Assembly (NCBI GenBank): GCA_964568425.1
Contig: CAZMPO010000007.1
Location: 34,091-98,090, forward strand
Reading direction: 5' to 3'
Source: CAKSQF01 sp964568425
Lineage (GTDB): Bacteria > Bacillota > Clostridia > Oscillospirales > CAG-272
Length of the DNA stretch: 64,000 bases
Below, in pieces: positions 25,656-33,331 of the stretch (position 1 is its first letter; each line of letters starts with the position of its first letter). The notes below the pieces were generated by a model. It did no database searches. It was not told the DNA's origin and worked only from the letters and a program-made list of their open reading frames with translations. The position numbers and the translations under genes are program-made.

Positions 25656-26372
25656 TTATTTGTTTTTATTTACTATTCTTGACTCGAAATTGCCGGTTTC
25701 GAGGTCTATATATCTCACAAAAAGCGAGACCTTGTTGTCGGCGTTGAGACCGTCCCAGATAAGATCGGTCATTTCGTCAATGCCGAGATCGGGGAGCTCA
25801 AGTGTCTTCGGCTCGCCCTCGAAGCTCGGGAGCGGCGATCCGTCGCCCATATAGGTATGGATGAACTTCGCTCTGCCGCACGCGGGCGTATTGTAGGCAA
25901 ATGTATATCTCTGACAGGATGTCGGGTCACCCTCTGCCGATTTGATGATCGAGAGTGCGAAATTCATAAGTCCCGACTCGTGATGAACGATGCCCGAGAT
26001 GCGCGGAGTGTAGTTCGGCGCGTCATCCTCAAATTCGCGAGTGCGCAGTGCCTGCTCGAAGGTCATCTGCCTGTCCATCAGCTCGTAGATAGTATCGGTC
26101 TGATCGCCGTTGGTGACGATCGTTTTGTTGCCGAGCACGCGAACGGGTGCGTAGATGATGAGGTGGGGATCGACCATCTTGGACGGGTCGAACGCCTCTG
26201 TTCTTATGCCGTCACCCTCGGTCACGAAAACGCGATTGCGGCTGTTTTCGCTTCTTCCCATGATAAAATAAGCGATTATCGCCGACTTTCCGTCGACACT
26301 TCTGCCGACCATTATTCCTCTGCCGTGATAGGACAGAGATCTGAGCTCACCCTCAAGATTTCTTATTTCCAT
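25656..26372 (-). CDS. purO: IMP cyclohydrolase, PurO-type
   Basis: 238 residues: MEIRNLEGELRSLSYHGRGI, then VGRSVDGKSAIIAYFIMGRS, TGDQ-like VTNGDQTDTIYE, and FEDDAPNYTPRISG. These match the IMP_cyclohyd family first described in archaea, which closes FAICAR to IMP independently of PurH. Lying directly beside the AICAR-transformylase-only gene, it completes the split final steps. Start ATG 26372 has GAAGGGA 8 nt upstream; the frame reaches 26414 without support. Confidence 0.87.
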   Translation of the reverse strand: MEIRNLEGELRSLSYHGRGIMVGRSVDGKSAIIAYFIMGRSENSRNRVFVTEGDGIRTEAFDPSKMVDPHLIIYAPVRVLGNKTIVTNGDQTDTIYELMDRQMTFEQALRTREFEDDAPNYTPRISGIVHHESGLMNFALSIIKSAEGDPTSCQRYTFAYNTPACGRAKFIHTYMGDGSPLPSFEGEPKTLELPDLGIDEMTDLIWDGLNADNKVSLFVRYIDLETGNFESRIVNKNK

Positions 26373-26388
26373 TTTGCATTCCCTTCGA

Positions 26389-27015
26389 TTAATTATTAAT
26401 GTATACCCGACCATCCGTGATGGTCAGCTTGTCGTCGCAGAAAAGCCTTACCGCCATCGGAAGTATCTTCCATTCGGCATTTTCCATTATTCGGCGCTGG
26501 AGCGTCTCGGGGGTATCATCGTCCATGACCTCGACCGCCTTTTGAAGTATGATCGGACCTGCGTCGCACTCGGCGGTAACAAAATGCACGGTCGCACCCG
26601 ATACCTTGACTCCCTTTGCAAGGACCGCCTCGTGAACATGAAGTCCGTAAAAGCCCTTGCCGCAAAAGGATGGAATGAGCGCAGGATGGACATTTATCAT
26701 CCTGCCCGAAAACGCATCGCAGACACTGCCGTCGAGGATGGTCATAAATCCCGCGTAGACAACAAGATCCGCGCCCTCCAAGGTCAGCCTGTCACACATC
26801 GCTCTGCTGTAATCGGCGACAGAGGCGTACTCTGCGCGAGGGAGGACTATCGTCTTTATCCCTGCGTTTTTTGCTCGCTCAAGGGCATAAACGCCCGATT
26901 TTGAAGAAATAACGGCGGTTATTTTTCCGTTTCCGAGCTCACCGCGAGCCTCTGCATCAATAAGTGCTTGAAGATTGGTCCCGCCACCCGAGACCAAGAC
27001 AACGATTTTTTTCAT
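26389..27015 (-). CDS. purN: Phosphoribosylglycinamide formyltransferase
   Basis: Transfers formyl from 10-formyl-THF to GAR. 208 residues. The N-terminus KKIVVLVSGGGTNLQALI binds the phosphate of GAR. Catalytic Asn and His are in MINVHPALIPSF, and Asp is in ECDAGPII. Start ATG 27015 is only 15 bp after the purM stop, with a weak ribosome site (GGTG). A TTG directly abutting the purM stop is an alternative, so coupling to purM translation is likely. Confidence 0.94.
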   Translation of the reverse strand: MKKIVVLVSGGGTNLQALIDAEARGELGNGKITAVISSKSGVYALERAKNAGIKTIVLPRAEYASVADYSRAMCDRLTLEGADLVVYAGFMTILDGSVCDAFSGRMINVHPALIPSFCGKGFYGLHVHEAVLAKGVKVSGATVHFVTAECDAGPIILQKAVEVMDDDTPETLQRRIMENAEWKILPMAVRLFCDDKLTITDGRVYINN

Positions 27016-27030
27016 AATATTATACACCAA

Positions 27031-28071
27031 TCAGTCGATTATAACGCCCTCGTCGGAGCGAACGACACTGCCGATGATGTAGGCGTCCTCGCCTGCCTCG
27101 CGAAGTATCGAGAGTGCCTTTTCGGCATCCTCTGCGGCGACCGTGACGCTCATGCCGACGCCCATGTTAAAGGTGTTGAACATATCGTGATCGGATATGC
27201 CGCCGACCTTTCTGATAAGCTCGAATATCGGGAGGATCTTAAGAGATGCTCTGTCGACCTTTACCGAGTATCCGTCGGGCAGCGCGCGCGGAATGTTTTC
27301 GTAAAATCCGCCGCCGGTGATGTGGGATACCGCCTTGACGCTCACCTTTTCAAAGAGCGCGAGCATAGATTTAACATATATCTTGGTCGGCGTAAGAAGC
27401 ACCTCGCCGAGCGATCTGCCGTCAAGCTCGGGGACGGGCGCGGACAGATCGGCGTTTTCGATATCAAACACGCGGCGAACGAGCGAAAATCCGTTCGAGT
27501 GCACGCCCGAGGATGCAAGCGCAATAACGACATCGCCCTCTTTTACGCTGTTTTTGTCGAGTATTTTCTTTTTGTCAACAACACCCGTGCTGTAGCCCGC
27601 CAGATCATAGTCGTCCTCAGCCATAAGCCCGGGGTGCTCGGCAGTCTCGCCGCCGATAAGCGCACAACCCGCGCGGACGCAACCCTCGGCAACACCGCCG
27701 ACGATCGAGGCGATCTTTTCGGGAACATTCTTTCCGCAAGCAATATAATCAAGGAAGAAAAGTGGCTTTGCGCCGCAACAGATTATATCATTGACGCACA
27801 TGGCAACGCAGTCGATACCGATCGTATCATGCTTGTCCATCAGCATGGCAAGTCTTATCTTGGTGCCGACACCGTCGGTTCCCGATACGAGCACAGGCTC
27901 GTCGATGCCACCAAGGTCAAGCCCGAAGCATCCGCCAAATCCGCCTATATCATCAAGGCAACCGGCGGTCTTCGTTCTTGCAATGTGACCCTTCATCAGC
28001 TCTACCGAGCGATAGCCTGCGGTAATATCGACGCCCGCCTTTGCGTAGCTGTCCGATCTTGAATTTTTCAT
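27031..28071 (-). CDS. purM: Phosphoribosylformylglycinamidine cyclo-ligase (AIR synthetase)
   Basis: 346 residues. SYAKAGVDITAGYRSVELMK at the N-terminus, DGVGTKIRLAM, CVNDIICCGAKPLFFLDY and GGETAEHPG are characteristic of the PurM/PurL ATP-binding superfamily. It closes FGAM to AIR. AAAGGA lies about 11 nt before the ATG. The 380 bp upstream, between it and purF, are filled by 85-bp structured repeats. Confidence 0.96.
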   Translation of the reverse strand: MKNSRSDSYAKAGVDITAGYRSVELMKGHIARTKTAGCLDDIGGFGGCFGLDLGGIDEPVLVSGTDGVGTKIRLAMLMDKHDTIGIDCVAMCVNDIICCGAKPLFFLDYIACGKNVPEKIASIVGGVAEGCVRAGCALIGGETAEHPGLMAEDDYDLAGYSTGVVDKKKILDKNSVKEGDVVIALASSGVHSNGFSLVRRVFDIENADLSAPVPELDGRSLGEVLLTPTKIYVKSMLALFEKVSVKAVSHITGGGFYENIPRALPDGYSVKVDRASLKILPIFELIRKVGGISDHDMFNTFNMGVGMSVTVAAEDAEKALSILREAGEDAYIIGSVVRSDEGVIID

Positions 28072-28090
28072 AGTAAAGTTTTCCTTTCGG

Positions 28091-28430
28091 TAAATTATAG
28101 GCGTTCTTCAATTGATAGCGTTTTGACGTTTCGCTCTGCGAATGCCGTCCCTCGGACGGCAAGTCAAAACTTCGGCAAATTACAGCCCTTCTGTATTTGA
28201 TGGCGTTTTGACGTTTCGCTCTGCGAATGCCGTCCCTCGGACGGCAAGTCAAAACTTCGGCAAATTACAGCCCTTCTGTATTTGATGGCGTTTTGACGTT
28301 TCGCTCTGCGAATGCCGTCCCTCGGACGGCAAGTCAAAACTTCGGCAAATTACAGCCCTTCTGTATTTGATGGCGTTTTGACGTTTCGCTACGCGAATGC
28401 CCTCCCTCGGAGGGCAAGTCAAAACTTCGG
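28091..28430 (-). repeat. Four tandem 85-bp units folding as a three-way junction
   Basis: Units begin at 28091, 28176, 28261 and 28346; units 2 and 3 are identical, unit 1 diverges at its left end, unit 4 in the stems. Each contains an 8-bp outer stem GTTTTGAC / GTCAAAAC enclosing two hairpins: TGCCGTCC-3 nt-GGACGGCA and TTCGC-3 nt-GCGAA. A 5-bp TACAG/CTGTA hairpin joins the units. In unit 4 the long hairpin has changed to TGCCCTCC/GGAGGGCA, a compensatory pair of changes. The array lies in the purF-purM gap within the operon transcript. Confidence 0.9.
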
Positions 28431-28464
28431 TAAAGGATAAAAGCTTCGCTTTTATCCTTTACCG
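28428..28464 (-). repeat. 17-bp perfect hairpin overlapping the purF stop
   Basis: Arms CGGTAAAGGATAAAAGC and GCTTTTATCCTTTACCG separated by 3 nt. The purF stop codon (28454-28452) lies inside the right arm. The last purF codons are therefore in the stem, and the 85-bp repeats follow at once. It has no U run and looks like a processing or stability element. Confidence 0.75.
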
Positions 28465-29876
28465 TTCCAGCAATAGGTACAAAGATCGCATTCGGGGAGA
28501 CCGATGGCTTTGATTATGCCCTCAAGCGATTGGAACTCAAGGCTGTCAAATTTGAATTTCTTGCAGATCTCGCGGCGAAGTGCTCTGCCGCGCTCGGTCC
28601 TGCCGTCCGAATACTCGTCGATATGCTCAAATCCGACCTCGCCCTCAAGCTCCATGATCACGCGGCGCGCGATCAGCTCCATGTTGTTTGTCGAACGCGA
28701 GAAATTCAGATATTTGCATCCGAACATGATCGGCGGACACGCAGAACGCATGTGGACCGATTTTGCTCCGTTTTCATAAAGGAAATCGACCGTTTCCTTA
28801 AGCTGTGTACCGCGGACGATCGAATCATCCACAAAAAGCAGATTTTTGTCCTTTATGTAATCATGAACGGGTATCTGCTTCATTTTTGCGACCTTGTTAC
28901 GCTCGGTTTGGTTGTTCGGCGTAAAGCTTCTCGACCAGGTGGGCGTATATTTGATAAAGGCGCGCGCGAATTTTTTGCCGCTCTCGTTCGAGTACCCGAT
29001 CGCATGCGGCGTTCCCGAATCGGGGACGCCTCCGACATAATCGACCTCGGCGTCAAATCCGTTTTCTCGGTCGTATGCCGCCATGATCTCGCCGTTGCGG
29101 CAACGCATCGCCTCAACATTGACGCCCTCGTATGTGGCGGTCGGGTAGCCGTAATAGCTCCACAAAAAGGCACAGACCTTCTTCTTTTTGCCGGGCTCTT
29201 TAAGCCTTGTCAGCGTGTCTGGCGTTATCTCGACGATCTCGCCCGGACCGAGCTCATATTCGTCGGTATATCCGAGTTTTTGGTAAGCGAACGACTCAAA
29301 GGACACCGCGTATCCGCTCTCGCCCTTGCCGACAAGCAGCGGCAGTCTGCCGACCTTGTCGCGTGCGGCGATTATCGAGCCGTCACTTGTCAGCAGCAGT
29401 ATCGAGCATGTGCCCTCGATAATGCTCTGTGCATAGGCTATGCCGCTTGCAAAATCTTCCTTTTGATTGATAAGCGCGGCAACAAGCTCGGTCGTGTTGA
29501 TCGCACCGCCGGTCATCGCGTCAAAATAGCCGCCGGGAAGATCGAGACAGAGTTTTATCAGCTGCTCGGCGTTGTTTATGATACCGACAGTCGATATCGC
29601 GTATGTGCCGAGTTTTGATCTTATCAGCATGGGCTGAGGGTCGGTGTCGCTGATGCAACCGATCGCAGACGTGCCCTTCATTTCCTCGAAAATATGCTCG
29701 AATTTCGTGCGAAACGGCGAATTTTCGATGCTGTGTATCTTCCTTTGCAGACCTATCTCTTTATCGTATGCCGCAAGTCCGCCGCGGCGAGTTCCGAGGT
29801 GCGAATGATAATCGACTCCGAAAAAGACGTCAAGGAGGCAATCTTCTCTTGACGCAATTCCAAAAAATCCTCCCAT
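28452..29876 (-). CDS. purF: Amidophosphoribosyltransferase-like protein lacking the N-terminal nucleophile Cys
   Basis: 474 residues with an intact PRTase half: PRPP loop LLFVDDSIVRGTQLKET and conserved GVPDSGTPHAIGYSNESG. Cysteines placed as in Fe-S-containing PurF are present (CAFLW, RSACPP, CDLCTYC). The N-terminal Ntn-glutaminase domain starts MGGFFGIASREDC, where active PurFs have Cys in place of the first Gly after Met. The usual LQHRGQ motif is HLGTRRGG. Glutamine hydrolysis is therefore doubtful, and ammonia or a partner subunit may be used. It sits in the right place between purC and purM; the ribosome site is weak (GGGGG). Confidence 0.88.
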   Translation of the reverse strand: MGGFFGIASREDCLLDVFFGVDYHSHLGTRRGGLAAYDKEIGLQRKIHSIENSPFRTKFEHIFEEMKGTSAIGCISDTDPQPMLIRSKLGTYAISTVGIINNAEQLIKLCLDLPGGYFDAMTGGAINTTELVAALINQKEDFASGIAYAQSIIEGTCSILLLTSDGSIIAARDKVGRLPLLVGKGESGYAVSFESFAYQKLGYTDEYELGPGEIVEITPDTLTRLKEPGKKKKVCAFLWSYYGYPTATYEGVNVEAMRCRNGEIMAAYDRENGFDAEVDYVGGVPDSGTPHAIGYSNESGKKFARAFIKYTPTWSRSFTPNNQTERNKVAKMKQIPVHDYIKDKNLLFVDDSIVRGTQLKETVDFLYENGAKSVHMRSACPPIMFGCKYLNFSRSTNNMELIARRVIMELEGEVGFEHIDEYSDGRTERGRALRREICKKFKFDSLEFQSLEGIIKAIGLPECDLCTYCWNGKG

Positions 29877-29894
29877 TTGATGTGCCCCCGAGAA

Positions 29895-30581
29895 TCAGGC
29901 AAAGAAGAGCTTCGACAGCGTCATCGGATCGATGTATTCTCCGTTTTTGTAGACTCTCATGTTGCCCGATGCTATCTCGTCGATCAGCATGACACTGCCG
30001 TCGGGAGCGTAACCGAACTCGAACTTGATGTCGTAAAGATCAAGTCCCTTCTCCTTCAGATCATCGGCAACGATCTTTGTGATCTGTTTTGTCATTGCCT
30101 TGATGTCCTCATACTGAGAGTCGGTCATTACACCGAGATCGACAAGTGCATCCTTGGTCACCAGCGGATCGCCCTTTTCGTCGTTCTTGAAGGTCATCTC
30201 GACATATGCGGGAAGATCCGCGCCCAGCTCGATGTAGTCGCTGTAGCGACGATAGAAGCTGCCGACCGCCTTGTAGCGGCAAATTACCTCAAGACCCTTG
30301 CCGAACACCTTTGCGGGAAGGACCTCCATTGTGGTGTTTGCAAGATCTGCCGATACGTAGTGTGTCTTTATGCCTGCGGCGTTGATCTTCTCGAAGAAAT
30401 AGATCGACATGCGCAGGTTGACATCGCCCACACCCTCGATCGTGAGTCCGACCGAATTTTCGCCCGGGTCGAACACTCCGTCCTTGCCGGTGCAATCATC
30501 CTTGAATTTCAGCAGATAGTTGCCGTTTTCAAGTGCGTATACGTTCTTTGTTTTTCCTGTGTAGACGAGTTTGTTTTCCAT
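29895..30581 (-). CDS. purC: SAICAR synthetase
   Basis: Joins CAIR and aspartate with ATP. 228 residues from MENKLVYTGKTKNVYALENG. Signatures are the nucleotide-binding LLKFKDDCTGKDG, EVICRYKAVGSFYRRY, and DIKFEFGYAPDGSVMLIDEI with metal-binding acidic residues. The start was set at 30581, behind AAAGGAGAAA; the longer open frame to 30800 overlaps purE and is not credible. purF follows after 18 bp. Confidence 0.96.
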   Translation of the reverse strand: MENKLVYTGKTKNVYALENGNYLLKFKDDCTGKDGVFDPGENSVGLTIEGVGDVNLRMSIYFFEKINAAGIKTHYVSADLANTTMEVLPAKVFGKGLEVICRYKAVGSFYRRYSDYIELGADLPAYVEMTFKNDEKGDPLVTKDALVDLGVMTDSQYEDIKAMTKQITKIVADDLKEKGLDLYDIKFEFGYAPDGSVMLIDEIASGNMRVYKNGEYIDPMTLSKLFFA

Positions 30582-30639
30582 GATCTTTTTCTCCTTTTTT
30601 CTTTCATGTATATATTTTGTTGTTTGATGAATGCGAAAA

Positions 30640-31128
30640 TTAAAGTCTTTCGAGGACATGCGCGTCCTTTTCGAGGACTGCCGCTCTGTCCTTTTCACGC
30701 TTTGCCGCAAGCTTTGCCGCAAGCGTGTCGTCGCCGATCGCGAGCATCTCTGCCGCAAGCAGTGCCGCGTTTGCTCCACCGTCAATGGCGACTGTGGCAA
30801 CCGGAATGCCCGAGGGCATCATGACTGTTGACAGCAGTGCGTCCATGCCGTCCAGGGCGGATGACTTGCAGGGTATGCCGATAACGGGCAGGGTTGTATT
30901 TGCCGCGATAACGCCGGCAAGATGAGCAGCCATTCCCGCCGCACAGATGAGCACGCCAAATCCGCTCTCGCGTGCGGACAGCGCAAAATCTGTTGCCTCT
31001 TTTGGCGTTCTGTGCGCCGAGTAGATGTGGACCTCGAAGGGTATGTCGAATGCCTTCAGGATGTCGGTCGCCTTTTTGACGGTCGGCAGATCGCTGTCCG
31101 AACCCATGATAATTCCGACTTTTTTCAT
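30640..31128 (-). CDS. purE: N5-carboxyaminoimidazole ribonucleotide mutase / AIR carboxylase PurE
   Basis: 162 residues. VGIIMGSDSDLPTVKKA and the flexible loop SAHRTPKEA are diagnostic. GMAAHLAGVIAANTTLPVIG follows. It forms CAIR. No purK is present in this operon, so the enzyme may be the class II type (direct CO2 use) or purK is elsewhere; sequence alone was not used to decide. First gene after the ZTP-type riboswitch. Confidence 0.95.
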   Translation of the reverse strand: MKKVGIIMGSDSDLPTVKKATDILKAFDIPFEVHIYSAHRTPKEATDFALSARESGFGVLICAAGMAAHLAGVIAANTTLPVIGIPCKSSALDGMDALLSTVMMPSGIPVATVAIDGGANAALLAAEMLAIGDDTLAAKLAAKREKDRAAVLEKDAHVLERL

Positions 31129-31168
31129 TTTCTTTTCCTTTTCCTTTTATTCTCCGACCTAAACAGAT

Positions 31169-31208
31169 AAAAGGGCGCACTTCAACCATTAACAAGTCAA
31201 GTGCGCCC
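31169..31208 (-). terminator. Riboswitch-controlled intrinsic terminator before purE
   Basis: A 10-bp stem GGGCGCACTT / AAGTGCGCCC (31208-31199 and 31182-31173) followed by TTTT in the minus sense. Its 5' arm shares GGGC with the conserved 3' element of the aptamer, giving mutually exclusive folding. Confidence 0.85.
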
Positions 31209-31285
31209 AGACGGTCGGCATAAATATTCAGACTTTGCTCCTTTGTGGTTAAATCCACTCTATCCGTCAGTCGCAAAGCTTGGTA
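31205..31285 (-). promoter_or_regulatory. ZTP (pfl-type) riboswitch aptamer
   Basis: Read on the minus strand: helix GCTTTGC / GCAAAGT, the conserved GACTGACGG after the first strand, a GTGG/CCAC hairpin, AAAGGAGC before the closing strand, and GCCGACCGTCTGGGC at the 3' end. This follows the ZTP-riboswitch consensus (GACUGGCG ... GGGAGC ... CCGCCUGGGC). The pseudoknot is covaried here as GACGG with CCGTC. Upstream of the de novo purine operon is the expected location: ZTP/ZMP accumulates when 10-formyl-THF is short, and binding should relieve termination. Confidence 0.82.
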
Positions 31286-31299
31286 CATCGTACTATCCG

Positions 31300-31328
31300 A
31301 TTATACCATTTTATTTCGCCCCTGTCAA
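31300..31328 (-). promoter_or_regulatory. Promoter of the purine operon
   Basis: Minus strand TTGACA (31328-31323), 17 bp, TATAAT (31305-31300). Transcription would start near 31292, so the aptamer is at the 5' end of the leader. Confidence 0.85.
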
Positions 31329-31399
31329 GGGGTTTTCGCAGGTTTGATAAAAAATTTTATTTTTTGTGGATATCGGTCGGCATGTCGTGGGAACGGTGG

Positions 31400-31860
31400 T
31401 TAAATCGGATCGGCTTCCGAACATTCGACCCCTGTAGGGCGGGGGCTTGCTCCCGCCGCCTCTTCGGCAACCGATATATTATAAATCGACCGATGCAGAA
31501 ATATATTTTGCCAATGGCTCCCTCCGGGGAAACGATGATTAATTCGGATCGGTTGCCGAGATAATGAAGTCCAGGAGCCTTCCCCGGCGGGGAAGGCAGC
31601 CGTAATTATTTGTCCCGGCGACAGATTTATTAAAAATCGAACCGTCAAAGAGAGGTTATACAAAAACACGATTTAATCATCATTCCCCCGGGGGGAGGCA
31701 CTGGCATGACTTCTTTGTAATCTCGCTGATTTACTATAAATCAAACACCAAAGAACGGCGGGAGCAAGCCCCCGCCCTACATGGATAGGTAATTGTTTGT
31801 TTTGGCGGTCGATTTGATCATCCCTCCCCCAAAAGGGAGGCTCCGGCGTGGCTTCTTTGT
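31400..31860. repeat. Modular palindromic intergenic repeats
   Basis: The roughly 550 bp between the pur promoter and the next gene contain no credible gene. They are a patchwork of modules: GGGCGGGGGCTTGCTCCCGC (31437) and its inverse (31758), TATATTATAAATCGACCG, GGGGAAACGATGATTAA, and AGGTAATTGTTTGTTTTGGC. About 75 bp (31690-31780) recurs inverted at 59608-59690 with few differences. The CCTTCCCC/GGGGAAGG hairpin near 31577 is another module. Confidence 0.75.
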
Positions 31861-31882
31861 AATATCGCCCGACAAAAAACAT

Positions 31883-32695
31883 TCACTCCGTCTCTTTGAT
31901 CGTCCCTTCGCGCCTTTTTGCCCTCTTTTTCGTGATGACGATTATCACCGCGACCGATGCGACGATGAGGATGGCGGCGGCAGCGAGTATCGGGATGAGC
32001 GGAATATCGCCAGAGTGGGCGGATGTTGTTGTTCTCTCCCTTGAATAATTGTTGATCACGACAGTCTCGCCGTCCTCGATCAGCTCGTAGATCAGCGGCA
32101 CGGATGCGTTATCCTCGATAAAATCATTGCGAAACGTGCCGTTATTGTCGAGTATTCGGTAAGAAACGAGGAAAAAGCTCCTGAAACAACCGACATAATC
32201 GCCGCTTGTCAGCTCTGATCTTGAGAGCTGTTCGACATTTATATCGCAGATCTTCTGCGGTGCGATCTTGCCGAACTCCCCGAACTTCTTGATATAGGCA
32301 TCGGTGTGCATACCCGAGAGCCTTTTTTCGTCCCCCGCGATCGCCGCCGAGAAATAGTCCTCCCAAAACTCGCAGAGCACACCGTAGCTTGCCGCGTCAC
32401 CATCGATCATGAAGGTCTCGTTCCCGATGGTGTAGTGCATTTTGCGGTCAACGCTCATATAATCGGCGTCGGCGGCAAGGTCGGCGTTATAGTCGGGCAC
32501 GACAAACCACTCGGGCGGGTAGGTCTTTGCGGGGGCAGCGGTCGCCGACGGCGAGCTATCTCCCGACCCGACAAGGCTCGGGAGATAGGTTATCAAAAGA
32601 AGCACCGCAAGGGCTGCCCCCATGACGATAAGAAATATCGCCGCTCTTTTTTTGCTTTTGGCTTTTTTATCCTTGTTATCGATCTTGTCGTTCAT
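31883..32695 (-). CDS. Hypothetical membrane protein with two transmembrane segments
   Basis: 270 residues: a short Lys-rich cytoplasmic N-terminus (MNDKIDNKDKKAKSKKRAAI), TM helix at about 18-43, an external domain of about 185 residues with many acidic and aromatic residues, a second TM near 232-255 and a basic tail (KKRAKRREG). No recognised domain or catalytic motif. AAAGGA lies upstream of the ATG. Flanked by repeat DNA on one side and a gene remnant on the other; function unknown. Confidence 0.7.
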   Translation of the reverse strand: MNDKIDNKDKKAKSKKRAAIFLIVMGAALAVLLLITYLPSLVGSGDSSPSATAAPAKTYPPEWFVVPDYNADLAADADYMSVDRKMHYTIGNETFMIDGDAASYGVLCEFWEDYFSAAIAGDEKRLSGMHTDAYIKKFGEFGKIAPQKICDINVEQLSRSELTSGDYVGCFRSFFLVSYRILDNNGTFRNDFIEDNASVPLIYELIEDGETVVINNYSRERTTTSAHSGDIPLIPILAAAAILIVASVAVIIVITKKRAKRREGTIKETE

Positions 32696-32816
32696 TTGTA
32701 CGCATTCCTTTTAAGGTCTTTCTTACATTTTACCACAAAATCTGCCGCATTGCAACCGATATTGCACAAATAAATGTAACCTTTTTCTGAATGTGCAAAA
32801 TATCACGCGTCGGATA

Positions 32817-32962
32817 TTATTTTGCCTTCTTTTTCTTTGAGATCAGAACTGTCGCCGCACCGCCGATGAGAGCTACGCCGCGCAGATCGCCCCGACAAGG
32901 TCAGTCCCGATAAACGGACGCATGCGCTCCATATATCTTTCGCGTTTGATCACAAAGATCAA
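32817..32962 (-). pseudogene. Frameshifted remnant of a surface-protein C-terminus
   Basis: Two short overlapping frames read RPFIGTDLVGAICAA-stop and, shifted, ALIGGAATVLISKKKKAK-stop. The second has the Gly/Ala-rich helix plus Lys tail typical of the anchored end of Gram-positive surface or signal proteins. No complete gene is possible. Low confidence, based on pattern only. Confidence 0.35.
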
Positions 32963-33035
32963 CCCCCTTTATCATGCAACTGATTACAGTATTCCACATT
33001 TATACTCGATTTTCAATGACGTTTTTGTAATTTCA

Positions 33036-33099
33036 TCGGTTATAATCGACAAATTTTGGTTTTAGATATAGTTTGTCGGTTATGCTCGACAAAATTCAG
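33036..33099. repeat. Pair of 24-bp imperfect direct repeats
   Basis: TCGGTTATAATCGACAAATT (33036 onward) recurs 40 bp later as TCGGTTATGCTCGACAAAAT (33076 onward). The 32696-33331 gap otherwise holds the remnant at 32817, one palindromic module near 33120-33215 and the promoter at 33266. No further gene is visible. Confidence 0.5.
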
Positions 33100-33119
33100 A
33101 GGATCTGCCTCTCCCAAAC

Positions 33120-33215
33120 TTCTAAGGAAACGATGATCAAATCGACCGCTAAAACGAACAAACATCTGTCCCCGTAGGGTGATGCGTGTTCGGGCAGTCG
33201 ATTCATTCATCCTTT
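33120..33215. repeat. Short copy of the modular intergenic repeat
   Basis: Shares GGAAACGATGATCAAATCGA and CCCCGTAGGG plus GGGCAGTCGATT with the repeat blocks near 31.5 and 59.5 kb. Confidence 0.5.
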
Positions 33216-33265
33216 CCCAATTGCCAAAATTATCGGAAATTTAATAATTTATCCACACCAAGCCC

Positions 33266-33294
33266 TTGAAAACGGGTCGATTGGCTGATATAAT
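33266..33294 (+). promoter_or_regulatory. Promoter of the 33332 gene
   Basis: TTGAAA (33266-33271), 17 bp, TATAAT (33289-33294), 38 bp upstream of the start codon. Confidence 0.7.
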
Positions 33295-33331
33295 GAACCT
33301 AACAACATGATTTTCAGCGGAGATGACGACA

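Noticed and set aside
28091..28430. 85-bp repeats as a CRISPR array
   Set aside because: Units are contiguous and near identical throughout, so there are no unique spacers, and no cas genes are present.
31400..31669. Small open frames in the intergenic repeats (for example 31400-31669 and 59392-59769)
   Set aside because: They translate repeat modules (recurring GRGLAPAVLW-like strings) with no ribosome sites; repeat artefacts.
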